Below, piece after piece: positions 43,456 through 51,642 of a stretch of DNA of 64,000 bases. Origin of the DNA: JAHRVQ01 sp046290215. Its GTDB lineage: Bacteria > Pseudomonadota > Gammaproteobacteria > Pseudomonadales > Azotimanducaceae. Each line of letters opens with the position of its first letter. The stretch's first letter is position 1. The notes beneath the pieces were generated by a model that did no database searches, was not told the origin of the DNA, and was given only the letters and a program-made list of their open reading frames with translations. The stretch lies in the NCBI GenBank assembly GCA_046290215.1, contig JBKAGC010000001.1, forward strand, positions 1-64,000, given 5' to 3'. A program made the translations under genes and the position numbers.

Positions 43456-43479
43456 GGGGACAGGACCAAGTGCCAGGTC
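43456..43479 (+). repeat. Dispersed repeat copy 3
   Basis: GGGGACAGGACCAAGTGCCA followed by GGTC, the left arm of the inverted pair 43448-43714. Confidence 0.85.
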
Positions 43480-43685
43480 GGATTATTCACCGTATGAGCC
43501 CAGCGTATGGTGTCAAACGCTGAAAAGATGACCACCACCACGATCAGAGGCGCCTTGTTCGTGCCGTACTGGCTTTAATCCCGCCACAGGCAAGTCGATC
43601 ACCCGCAAAAAGGGCGTAAATCCACAGGGTTTCGATAGTCTGAGAGGACTTCCTGCTGTCTGACGGTGTGATGCTAAGCGAATTG

Positions 43686-43709
43686 GACCTGGCACTTGGT
43701 CCTGACCCC
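43686..43709 (-). repeat. Dispersed repeat copy 4
   Basis: On the minus strand, GGGGTCAGGACCAAGTGCCA followed by GGTC, identical in core to copies 1 and 5; the right arm of the inverted pair. Confidence 0.85.
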
Positions 43710-43730
43710 AATGATCTTGGAAGAAGGGAT

Positions 43731-44846
43731 TCAGGGCGCTAGTGTGTTCTTCGCACTGGCAAACTCATTTAGGTGAAGTGCAGCCCGCAGGTCTTCTGAT
43801 GGTTGCAGTGAGCGATCATCCACAGGGATCCCTATGGCATCAGCAATGCGAACCATGCGTTGAAAATTCGCAGCCACACTTACTGCGTCAACGACGGTTG
43901 CGCCATCTGCTGCGGCTTCAAGTTTTGATCTGGTCTCAGCCAATGCTTCGTAGTCTCGGCCGGCTAAACCCTCCGCAAGCGCAACTAGCAACTCGCCATG
44001 TTCAATACCAATGTCTGCGCTATCAACATCGCCTATTACTCCATTGAGATTCACGTCCGTCCCGGTAGTTTGCGCGCTCGCACGGAGCATCGAAGCGTGT
44101 GCGGTGGTTCAGTAAAAGCATTCGTTATAAGAAGAAACCCGCCCGGCAACTAACTCCATCTGCATCCGGTTGATGCTGCGGTTTTCCTCTTTCACGAAAT
44201 TCCCCATGCCGGCGATGGATAGGTATTGCGCACTAGAAATTTGCAGCCAATCACGTAAAGCCTGGGGTACCAGAGTGAGTGCACGCAAGACATTCGCTGT
44301 GGCGCCGTTTTGCCATAGATCCGCTTCATTGCCTACCGCACCCTCCGGTGGAATCGTCGGCACAAACCCCATGTCTTCAACTAACATCGCCGGTCGATAG
44401 CCATCAGGCTCACCGGGCAATGGCTCTGGCAGCGGCTCTAGTGGGATGCCAAGACCACGATGAAACTCATCGATACTGAACGTCGCAACCACAATACCAA
44501 CCAGTTCGACATACCGCTCCTTGCTAAAACCAGCTTCGGCATTACTCTCTACCCATTGCCGGGTAATGCGATTTTGATCTGTGATGATGCGATGGACTGC
44601 ATCCACGGCACGCGCCGACAAGTCCACCGAACTTAAATGCTCGCCACTGAAATTGTACGGTGACAACGCTTGCTTGCGTGCTTTGCAGTATTCGCAATCC
44701 AGCGCTTCCCGGCTAGCCTCAGCAATGGCGACTCGCTCTGCGCCACTCCACCAGTTCCCGGGTTTTGCTAAACGCTGCCAGAAATCTCGGTAGGCAATTT
44801 TAATGTCTTGTCGAATTGGCAGATGAGTGTCAGCGAAATCAAACAT
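43731..44846 (-). CDS. Two-domain AhpD-like peroxidase-type protein with in-frame TGA (selenoprotein candidate)
   Basis: Read through one TGA at 44109-44111, this is a single 371-codon frame with no other break. The first domain has CEYC near residue 52. The second has an AhpD/carboxymuconolactone decarboxylase signature: ECFY, then the TGA, then TTAHASMLRA, followed by the family tail NFQRMVRIADAIGIPVDD. The TGA thus takes the place of the second Cys of CxxC-x3-H, the thiol/selenol redox centre. Conservation continues unchanged after it. Selenocysteine insertion (CxxU) is one explanation. A TGC/TGT to TGA mutation or read error is the other. Termination at TGA gives 245 residues lacking the active-site half. 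Confidence 0.75.
44075..44111 (-). promoter_or_regulatory. TGA codon and candidate SECIS-like hairpin
   Basis: Eleven bases after the TGA, minus-strand CGCTTCG (44097-44091) can pair with CGAGCG (44080-44075) with one bulged T, enclosing a 10-base loop ATGCTCCGTG. The 11-base spacing resembles that of bacterial SECIS elements, but the loop lacks a clear G at its first two positions and a competing CGCAC/GTGCG stem exists. The support is weak. Confidence 0.35.
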
Positions 44847-44961
44847 GGGCAGCCTCTGTTTTTGTTATTGCGCCATTGAACTCAGAATATCTGTATGCGT
44901 ACGAGAAGTGCAAGGCATCCTTGCTAGCGCATCAGCGACAGCGGACAAACACCAAACCATT

Positions 44962-45327
44962 TCAAGAAGCAGCTTGTTTCGTCACGAGGTGAACGATGTT
45001 ACCAGGACTTTTAATCCAAAAGCCCGGATATCCGTCCGGCAGTGGCTCAATCTCGTCACAGCGAGTCACGTTTAGCGCTTCCAATTCTGCAGCTGCCTGG
45101 TCGAGTGGATCGCGACAGTTGACCTCCAACCAAATCTCGGCCTGGCTAATTGTGCTGACGCAATCAATCCACAGCACCTTACCTCCAAAATCAAATCGGC
45201 AGTCCGACTCGCCCTCGGGTGTAAGATCTCTGAAACCTAGAGTTTCTCGATAAAACTTAATCGTTGCCTCGTACTCATGGGTCGGGACTTTCATGGCGAT
45301 ATTTTTGCCTGGGGTAAAATTACTCAT
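44962..45327 (-). CDS. VOC (glyoxalase-fold) family protein
   Basis: A 121-residue protein with two beta-alpha-beta-beta-beta units typical of the vicinal oxygen chelate superfamily: YEATIKFYRETLGFRDLTPE in the first, and PGFWIKSPGNIVHLV at the end of the second. Such proteins include lyases, dioxygenases and resistance proteins. The substrate is not evident. It stands upstream of the AhpD-like gene on the same strand, 115 bases apart, so joint transcription is possible but unproven. Confidence 0.8.
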   Translation of the reverse strand: MSNFTPGKNIAMKVPTHEYEATIKFYRETLGFRDLTPEGESDCRFDFGGKVLWIDCVSTISQAEIWLEVNCRDPLDQAAAELEALNVTRCDEIEPLPDGYPGFWIKSPGNIVHLVTKQAAS

Positions 45328-45421
45328 CGACTACTCCAATGGGTTGAGGGACTCATTCAATATAACTCTTGAGTACGTGATTCGGTTTGAAAGGTTTCTT
45401 TAGTCCATCAACCTGTCTTTG

Positions 45422-46117
45422 TTACCACGGATCCATCTCTCGGTAGGCAAAATCACAATCTTCAAAGTCCCTATATCCCTCAATTCCGGATAACTTGATG
45501 CCATCGATTTTCGCGTAGTCAGAATTCTCGGTGAATCTAGTCACTTCAAAACTAAAGTCACTGCCGCTTGCAGAGAGCACGATTGTTTGTTGATCCTGAC
45601 GCCAGACACCTTGTAAGTGTCTGATCGTTTCAGAGTTAGTGGTTTCATCCCAGGAAACAAACTCAACGAGAAACGTAAGATCCCCTCGCAGCAACAAGAA
45701 AGCATCCACATCCGGGCATTCACCAAACATTTCGATACCAACCAGGGGTAAGGATCTCGCCGCGCCCTCCACGTAAGCATTTGGGTACAAGCCAACATTT
45801 TCTGCTGTATAAAAATGATTGCTCCTCGATATCGGCTCTAAATTCAAGAAGAGATCATGGCTAGCTAACAACTCTCTTAAGTCCTCAACTTTTCGCAACT
45901 GCCGATGGTCTGGGGAATAAACGATGGTGGGTGATCTAATACCCTCTGGTATCGGCAAGGAGTTTCTTACGACCTCAAAACCACCACCGGCCAATACACT
46001 TTCAATTCTAAGAAGCTCGTCATCGCTCATGCCGTCGGTAAAAAGGTGAACCCTGGTGCTCGTACAGGAGACGAAGAGCATTAGTACCGACATGAGCAGA
46101 AAAACTCTGACGTACAT
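45422..46117 (-). CDS. Putative lipoprotein of unknown function
   Basis: I do not recognise this family. I start at MYVRVFLLMSVLMLFVSC (46117) rather than at 46141, because it gives a compact lipoprotein signal with Cys after FVS. The mature part of about 214 residues is acidic, with a segment near residues 20-90 (LLRIESVLAGGGFEVVRNSL) suggesting an SPOR- or OmpA-like alpha/beta fold, then a beta-rich C-terminal half (FLLLRGDLTFLVEFVSWDE). It has no evident operon partner. Confidence 0.6.
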   Translation of the reverse strand: MYVRVFLLMSVLMLFVSCTSTRVHLFTDGMSDDELLRIESVLAGGGFEVVRNSLPIPEGIRSPTIVYSPDHRQLRKVEDLRELLASHDLFLNLEPISRSNHFYTAENVGLYPNAYVEGAARSLPLVGIEMFGECPDVDAFLLLRGDLTFLVEFVSWDETTNSETIRHLQGVWRQDQQTIVLSASGSDFSFEVTRFTENSDYAKIDGIKLSGIEGYRDFEDCDFAYREMDPW

Positions 46118-46377
46118 GTTCACTTCATATACCCTCACCAAGATTACAGAAAGAAAACACTCAATAGCTTAAGTGTAACCAGGCTTAATTCAAATCTCGC
46201 TTGAAACCTCCCACCCATCCGCATAAAGTAATCCACAGGCAAGCCCCATGCCTCCCCCCTTCGTTACGGGAAAGCACTAAAGTGTAGGGCCGCTAGACAT
46301 ACAATTCTCGATCATTTTTCCAAATGGTATCGCAGAAGAAGGGAATGCACTCGCCATTATGACTTTGGAGATGTGAT

Positions 46378-47184
46378 ATGAAATTGTCTGCCCCTATCCA
46401 CGAACTGCGCAGTCAAGCCAAGCAACTAAAACGTGAACAACAAATCAGCTTAACCGCCGCCCAGAACAAAGTGGCGGAACGGGAAGGTTTTGTTTCGTGG
46501 TCGCAACTTGTCTCGGCGCAAAAAAATGCTTTACCCAACTCACTTGATGAACTTAGCGGCTACCTAAACCCAGGGGATCTAGTATTGCTGGGCGCGAGGC
46601 CGAGACTCGGTAAGGTCAGGATTGCTGCGCGTTTGATTGCGGATGCAGCAATCGGCGACGCGCCTCGGAGCTACCTATTTACACTTGCCGAACGGGCCAT
46701 CACGATACGCGAAAAGATCGAACCATTGCTAAGGAGCCCCGATCAACTCGATCGAAACCTCACAGTGGACAGCTCAGAAAACATCTGTGCGGACTGGATA
46801 ATCAAAAACCTCAATGGACAAAATATTCGGGGCTCACTAGTAGTTGTAGACTATTTACAAGCCCTGGATGAAAGGCGAGTGAATCCGCCGCTGCAACAAC
46901 AACTGGAATCACTCAAAAGTTTCGCCAAGGACTCGCAGTGCATTCTCTTGTTTATCGCTCAACTGAAAAGAGAGGTGGACGAGCGGCCAAATACTCCGCC
47001 ACAGAGCCGCGACGTTCGCCTACCCAACCCTGCGGACCTGCAGCTACTCAACAAACATTTGTTCTTGTATGAGGAATCGACTGATGAATACTCGAACACT
47101 GCTGACATCAAACTCCGCATCAGCAACCCCATTGAACATGAATTTACATTGAGTCCAGCAGATCTGGGTTTGAGTCTGCAATAG
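46378..47184 (+). CDS. DnaB helicase C-terminal-like ATPase with degenerate P-loop
   Basis: A 268-residue protein with a short N-terminal motif (residues 1-50: HELRSQAKQLKREQQISLT, ending EGFVSWSQL) and a RecA-fold domain like the C-terminal half of DnaB. The P-loop reads GARPRLGKVRIA: the Lys is kept but the following Ser/Thr is Val. Walker B is LVVVDYLQAL, and IAQLKREVDERPNTPP corresponds to the DnaB H3/H4 region. There is no DnaB N-terminal collar domain. It is not the replicative helicase. The function is unknown. Confidence 0.7.
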   Translation: MKLSAPIHELRSQAKQLKREQQISLTAAQNKVAEREGFVSWSQLVSAQKNALPNSLDELSGYLNPGDLVLLGARPRLGKVRIAARLIADAAIGDAPRSYLFTLAERAITIREKIEPLLRSPDQLDRNLTVDSSENICADWIIKNLNGQNIRGSLVVVDYLQALDERRVNPPLQQQLESLKSFAKDSQCILLFIAQLKREVDERPNTPPQSRDVRLPNPADLQLLNKHLFLYEESTDEYSNTADIKLRISNPIEHEFTLSPADLGLSLQ

Positions 47185-47208
47185 TTGGGGGCATTCTGCT
47201 GCCCCCAA
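47185..47208 (+). terminator. Hairpin after the DnaB-like gene
   Basis: Perfect 9-base stem TTGGGGGCA/TGCCCCCAA with a 6-base loop, starting right after the stop codon. No T run follows, so it may be a weak terminator. Confidence 0.6.
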
Positions 47209-47226
47209 ACTCACAGAGAAGTATCG

Positions 47227-47250
47227 GACCTGGCACTTGGTCCTGACCCC
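47227..47250 (-). repeat. Dispersed repeat copy 5
   Basis: On the minus strand, GGGGTCAGGACCAAGTGCCA followed by GGTC, between the DnaB-like gene and the GST gene. Confidence 0.85.
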
Positions 47251-47257
47251 GGGTTAG

Positions 47258-47854
47258 TTAATGCCAACTCTCATCATGGCTAGCCCGGTAAGCAGGCCGA
47301 TCCTTTAACCGTCGCACATACGCGGTAACTTTTGGCGTGGGCTCTGGCAACCAGCCAAACTGGCAGGCAAAATCCAGGGTACCACCATAGACCACATCGG
47401 CAGCGGTGAAGGTTTCCCCCATGGCCCAGTGTTGCTCTGGAGTCATTGTCTCAATCGTCGCCAGGCAACGCTCAAGATCACCCCAACCGGCGGATTCAGG
47501 TGAATACTCAGCACCCGCCATCTGGTTAACCGTGAACATGGGCTCAAGCGTTGTGCCTGGGAAAAACATATAACGGTAGTAACGACCTCGTTCCACTGAG
47601 CTTAACGGCGGTGCCATACCTTTATCTGCAAACTTATCGGCTAGATAAGCGCAAATTGCCGCGGTTTCAGTAATTACCACGCCATCATCTTCCAGGGTGG
47701 GAATCTTCGCCATGGGGTTAACTGTTAAGAACTCTGGCTTTTTGTTCTCACCAGCGGGGAAGTCGATAACTACCTGCTCGTGCGGAACATCTAATTCCAG
47801 GAGCATCCAGTGCGTGGTCACTGCCCGGCTCATGGGATGATAGTAATGTTTCAT
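47258..47854 (-). CDS. Glutathione S-transferase family protein
   Basis: A 198-residue GST. The N-terminal thioredoxin fold begins KHYYHPMSRAVTTHWMLLEL and has the cis-Pro loop MAKIPTLEDD with the glutathione-contacting ETAAICAYLAD. The C-terminal all-helical domain includes FTAADVVYGGTLDFA. The likely substrate class cannot be determined. It is monocistronic as far as can be seen. Confidence 0.92.
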   Translation of the reverse strand: MKHYYHPMSRAVTTHWMLLELDVPHEQVVIDFPAGENKKPEFLTVNPMAKIPTLEDDGVVITETAAICAYLADKFADKGMAPPLSSVERGRYYRYMFFPGTTLEPMFTVNQMAGAEYSPESAGWGDLERCLATIETMTPEQHWAMGETFTAADVVYGGTLDFACQFGWLPEPTPKVTAYVRRLKDRPAYRASHDESWH

Positions 47855-48049
47855 GGCGTGTACTCTTTAAGTTTTAGTTGGCGCTATCTTCCCACAAGGA
47901 TACTGACAGGGTGGTGTCAGGAGACATTATTGGTTAACAATTAAGCAATTCATCACAACCCGGGCAAATTCGCTTCGCTAACAAGCCAATTAAGGTAGTT
48001 GGTACGAAATTGCTTTGTTATGCTGTAAAGAAAAACGAGCCTGAACCTT

Positions 48050-48811
48050 ATGCAAGAAGCCTACGAGTTTTCGAAACAACCCCTTGGCATTGGCCAGCAA
48101 CTCGATCAGTCCATCAAACTGACCCGCGCCACATACAAATCCGCTCTTGGCGTGGTCGCCATGACCATGGTGATAGGCGTCTTAAATGCTTTCGCCTTTG
48201 GCTCCAGTCTGGCTGAGGACGGCACCATGCCAGAGATGAGCGGCGGTGAACTTACAGCATTTATTGTCTTTATCCTGCTGCAGGTCTACCTTTACTTTTT
48301 GATGCTCACGCGCATTACCTATGCAGCCCATGGACTCGGAGATCTTAGCGACGCGGCCTCCTTCTCGATCAAAAATCTCCATCGTATTATTGGGCTTTAC
48401 CTTCTCTTTATGCTCGCCGTCATGGTTGGCTATGTATTGCTGATTATCCCCGGGCTGATTTTGACCATTTCTCTGTCCCTTTGCTTTTACATCTTTTTGC
48501 TGGAAAAAACCGGTGTGGTGGCTTCCTTAAAGCGCTCTCATGAATTGGTCTGGGGTAACTGGATGCGCACCATGGTCGTCTTTTCGGTTGGCGGCATCAT
48601 TGTTTTGATCTTTTACTTCATCATTGGGGCTGTGGCTGGACTCGCCGCATTCGGCACCACAACCAACGCTGAAGTTGCGATCAACTTGATTAGTGCCGTG
48701 CTCTCGCCGCTGGTGCAGCCTTATTTCATCGCCCTGTGTCTAGTGGTTTATCATGACGTCCGCCTACGTAAAGAAGGCGACGATCTTTCTACCGAGCTCG
48801 ATAGCTTGTAG
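48050..48811 (+). CDS. Polytopic membrane protein (YciC/GlpQ-membrane-domain-like)
   Basis: A 253-residue integral membrane protein with about six hydrophobic segments (such as ALGVVAMTMVIGVLNAFAF and GYVLLIIPGLILTISLSLCF). The SLKRSHELVWGNWMRTM loop recurs in this kind of uncharacterised membrane protein. It heads the plus-strand cluster leading to MoxR and DUF58 and is 5 bases before the next gene. Function unknown; a part in membrane or envelope homeostasis is inferred from the neighbours. Confidence 0.7.
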   Translation: MQEAYEFSKQPLGIGQQLDQSIKLTRATYKSALGVVAMTMVIGVLNAFAFGSSLAEDGTMPEMSGGELTAFIVFILLQVYLYFLMLTRITYAAHGLGDLSDAASFSIKNLHRIIGLYLLFMLAVMVGYVLLIIPGLILTISLSLCFYIFLLEKTGVVASLKRSHELVWGNWMRTMVVFSVGGIIVLIFYFIIGAVAGLAAFGTTTNAEVAINLISAVLSPLVQPYFIALCLVVYHDVRLRKEGDDLSTELDSL

Positions 48812-48816
48812 GCACA

Positions 48817-49470
48817 ATGAGCTCTGATTTACTTGATGAGCTAACCGTTGAAGACCAGAGAACCATTGCGCTATCTGAGCTGGACCCTTTTCTAGCTGAA
48901 GTCACCCCACAGCCAGAGGAAGTTAGCTTCTGGCTTCGAGTCATTGAGTGGCTCTGGGAGCGCCTTGCGGACAGCGAGATGGCACAGAACCAATGGTTCA
49001 CGGCCTTTGGTGAGTGGCTATTCAGTCACTGGCAGTTGCTGGTGTATTTCTTCTACATCTCCGCCGGGGCAACGGTGTTGTTCGGCTTATACCTTCTCTA
49101 TCGCGTTTTCCAGGGAATTGATGGCTTCGGCCGGCGTCCAGCACAAGCCGCTAATTCCGCTGTATCCCAGTCCATTATCGCCGAGCAATTTTTTACCAGC
49201 GAAGACCCGGTCATCCAGGCCTATGGCGAGTTTCTATTTCAGATGGAGGAAACTCATTATGTAGAGCAGGCGTTTACTTTGAGTCCAAGGGAGTTGGCGG
49301 ATCATTTACATCAAAACGCCGCACCTGCATCGCTTCGTCAGCGTTTCAGCTCACTGTTTCCACAAATCGATCGCTATTTGTACGGGAAGCAAGCCAAACC
49401 ACCACAGCCCCAGTTGGTGGATGAGCTTCATCAAGTAACGGCCCTCGCCCAGCGTGCCACTGATGAGTGA
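48817..49470 (+). CDS. DUF4129-like single-span membrane protein
   Basis: A 217-residue protein with one strong membrane segment (LLVYFFYISAGATVLFGLYL) near residues 74-95 and a soluble C-terminal domain with LSPRELADHL, in line with DUF4129 proteins encoded beside DUF58 and MoxR. The stop overlaps the next gene's start region by 17 bases. Its biochemical role is unknown. Confidence 0.72.
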   Translation: MSSDLLDELTVEDQRTIALSELDPFLAEVTPQPEEVSFWLRVIEWLWERLADSEMAQNQWFTAFGEWLFSHWQLLVYFFYISAGATVLFGLYLLYRVFQGIDGFGRRPAQAANSAVSQSIIAEQFFTSEDPVIQAYGEFLFQMEETHYVEQAFTLSPRELADHLHQNAAPASLRQRFSSLFPQIDRYLYGKQAKPPQPQLVDELHQVTALAQRATDE

Positions 49471-50707
49471 ACAACTAAAAAACCTGCTCGCAGCATTGGC
49501 CGCACTGCTGCTACTGGCCATATTGCTCTCACCAGGGCAGCAGATAGGCCCTACATCCTTCGCCAACACGGAGGACAAAGATGAACGAGGTCTGTATGCC
49601 ATGAGCCAGTGGTTGCAAGCTTCCGGTTACAAGGTGATTAGCCACCGCACCCGCTTTGACAGTTTGATGCAGTACAGTCAGGCCGCCACATTGGTGGTGA
49701 ATCTACCCACTTCCACCGCGATTCAGTTTCGGGACTTTGACACCTTACAAACCTGGCTGCGCTCTGGTGACCAACTGATCGTGGTGGTGGACAACAGCTA
49801 CTATAACGGCGAAGAAGAGTTAAGGCTGTTTTTACAGAGCCTGGGGATCTGGCTCTCCCACAGCGACACCAGCGATTCTGAAGAGTCTGAGGCAGAGCAA
49901 AGCGACGACCATCAGTCCGATGAGCAACTTGAGTTCCCGGATTTCAATTTCGAAAATATTGAATACAGTGCGTTTTCCGAACACCCGTTATTTAACGATG
50001 TGGCAAGCATCTCGCTACAAAACGCTGTAAACCTGTTTGCGTTCCAGTTTGCTAGTGAAGTAGAAGTTGTGCCGCTGTATACCGATCTCAGCACAGGTTC
50101 CGGCCCTGCCTGGCTACTTCGCTCTACAGAATATCCTGGCGGCATCTTTGTGCTTGGCCATAGCGACTTCATGAGTAATCAGGGCCTGCTCTCAACGGAG
50201 CAGCAGGTGTTTGCGAAAAACCTGTTTGAGCAATTTGTTGCCCGGGACGAAACCATTATCTTTGCTGATTTTTATCAGGGCTTAAGTGAACTCTACGACA
50301 TTCAAGCTTTGCTCAGTGACTCACGTTTTCATATGAGTTTATTCGCGGTGCTACTGACCTGGCTGGCCTATGTGGTGTTTTACAACATGCGCCTTGGGCC
50401 AGTATGGGCACCCCGGCTTAAGTTCTCCAATCGCGATTTTTCCATGGCGGCAGGAAACCTATATGCACGCCACACTGACAATGCTGAGGTCAACCAGCAG
50501 CTTCTAAAGCGCTTTAACAATACGTATCGGCACAAACACCGCCTGGCGAAAAATGGCCGCAGCGTGCTGGCCCATATGCAAACCACGCATCTATTTTCCA
50601 GAAACCTGCAGTCGCAACTGCAGCATCTAGAGACTCATCTCAATACTGAGCCTATGAAGACACAGCGTCTTCTCCACACCCTTTACCAGAGATTGGATAC
50701 CCCATGA
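49454..50707 (+). CDS. DUF4350-like membrane protein
   Basis: A 417-residue protein with an N-terminal membrane anchor (NLLAALAALLLLAILLSPG) and a C-terminal one (SLFAVLLTWLAYVVFYNM, near residue 300), enclosing an alpha/beta domain with GLYAMSQWLQASGYKVISHR and LRSGDQLIVVVDNSYYN. This is the DUF4350 pattern, usually encoded with MoxR and DUF58. An acidic stretch (about residues 140-160) is lineage-specific. The four-base ATGA overlap with moxR-like shows tight coupling. Confidence 0.78.
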   Translation: MPLMSEQLKNLLAALAALLLLAILLSPGQQIGPTSFANTEDKDERGLYAMSQWLQASGYKVISHRTRFDSLMQYSQAATLVVNLPTSTAIQFRDFDTLQTWLRSGDQLIVVVDNSYYNGEEELRLFLQSLGIWLSHSDTSDSEESEAEQSDDHQSDEQLEFPDFNFENIEYSAFSEHPLFNDVASISLQNAVNLFAFQFASEVEVVPLYTDLSTGSGPAWLLRSTEYPGGIFVLGHSDFMSNQGLLSTEQQVFAKNLFEQFVARDETIIFADFYQGLSELYDIQALLSDSRFHMSLFAVLLTWLAYVVFYNMRLGPVWAPRLKFSNRDFSMAAGNLYARHTDNAEVNQQLLKRFNNTYRHKHRLAKNGRSVLAHMQTTHLFSRNLQSQLQHLETHLNTEPMKTQRLLHTLYQRLDTP

Positions 50708-51642
50708 GTGTCAAAGACTTTCATAGCGAGTTGAAATTGCAGTTAGGTCAACAACTGTTTGGCCTTGAAGAAACCATCGATTGGTTAAGCATCGCTTTAA
50801 TCGCCCGTGGCCACGTCTTGCTGGAAGGATTTCCTGGTTCCGGTAAAACCTCTATGGCGCGAGCACTGGCCCAATGCCTCGGCGGGGATTTTGGCCGCAT
50901 TCAGTGCACGGCAGACTTGATGCCATCGGATATGACAGGCATCAGAATCTTTGATGAAACCCGCGGCAGCTTTGAGCTCGTCAAGGGCCCGCTGTTTTCA
51001 GACGTGGTGATTGTGGATGAAATTAACCGCACCAGCCCCAAAACCCAGTCTGCCATGCTGGAAGCCATGGAGGAGCGGCGCATCACGATTGATCGTGAAT
51101 CCTACCCACTCAAAGAAGACTTCTTTGTCATCGCCACACAAAACCCCCATGAGTTTGAAGGGACCTATCCCTTGCCAGAATCACAGATTGACCGATTCTT
51201 TCTGAAGCTAGATGTAATGTATCCGACCGTAGACCATGAAGTTGCAGTACTAAAAACTTATGGCGCCGTTGCACCTGCCGCATTAAACACTTTAAGTGAG
51301 ATGCCAAAAGAACTACTAGCCAGTGCAAGAGAAGAGGCAAATCAGGTCGCGGTGAGCGATGCTGTTTATCAATATATCGTTGCTCTTGCCGCTGCCACCC
51401 GCGCTGCGCCAAGTGTCTCGCTGGGGCTTTCTACCCGAGGGGTACTTGCCCTGCTCCGCTGCGCAAAAATCCTCGCCGCACGTGAGGGTTATGACTACGT
51501 TTCCCCGGACCACATCAAAGCCTCCCTCGCTCCTGTAGTTCGACATCGCATTGTGCTGACACAGGAAGCTTTGTTTGACGGGCTCGATGTGGGCGAAGTA
51601 CTCACCCAAATTACCAGCAATATTGAGATCCCGCGGGAATGA
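50704..51642 (+). CDS. MoxR family AAA+ ATPase
   Basis: A chaperone-like AAA+ ATPase of 312 residues. Walker A is GFPGSGKTSMA, Walker B VVIVDEINR, and sensor 1 ATQNPHEFEGTYPLPESQID, as in MoxR proteins. These are thought to mature or activate the neighbouring DUF58/VWA proteins. Both the upstream and the downstream gene overlap it by four bases, so the cluster is translated as a unit. Confidence 0.95.
   Translation: MSVKDFHSELKLQLGQQLFGLEETIDWLSIALIARGHVLLEGFPGSGKTSMARALAQCLGGDFGRIQCTADLMPSDMTGIRIFDETRGSFELVKGPLFSDVVIVDEINRTSPKTQSAMLEAMEERRITIDRESYPLKEDFFVIATQNPHEFEGTYPLPESQIDRFFLKLDVMYPTVDHEVAVLKTYGAVAPAALNTLSEMPKELLASAREEANQVAVSDAVYQYIVALAAATRAAPSVSLGLSTRGVLALLRCAKILAAREGYDYVSPDHIKASLAPVVRHRIVLTQEALFDGLDVGEVLTQITSNIEIPRE

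Larger units (their letters stand above)
43448..43714. mobile_element. MITE-like element bounded by inverted dispersed-repeat copies
   Basis: Copy 3 (43456-43479, plus) and copy 4 (43686-43709, minus) face each other across about 205 bases. The match extends outward through GATCATT on both sides and inward through ATT, giving terminal inverted repeats of about 33 bases with few mismatches. The interior has no convincing gene; a 60-codon minus-strand frame there has no recognisable similarity. This fits a small non-autonomous element or REP-type pair. Confidence 0.6.

Noticed and set aside
43513..43695. Minus-strand 60-codon frame inside the MITE-like element
   Set aside because: No ribosome site and no similarity to IS200-type transposases that I can recognise; probably chance.
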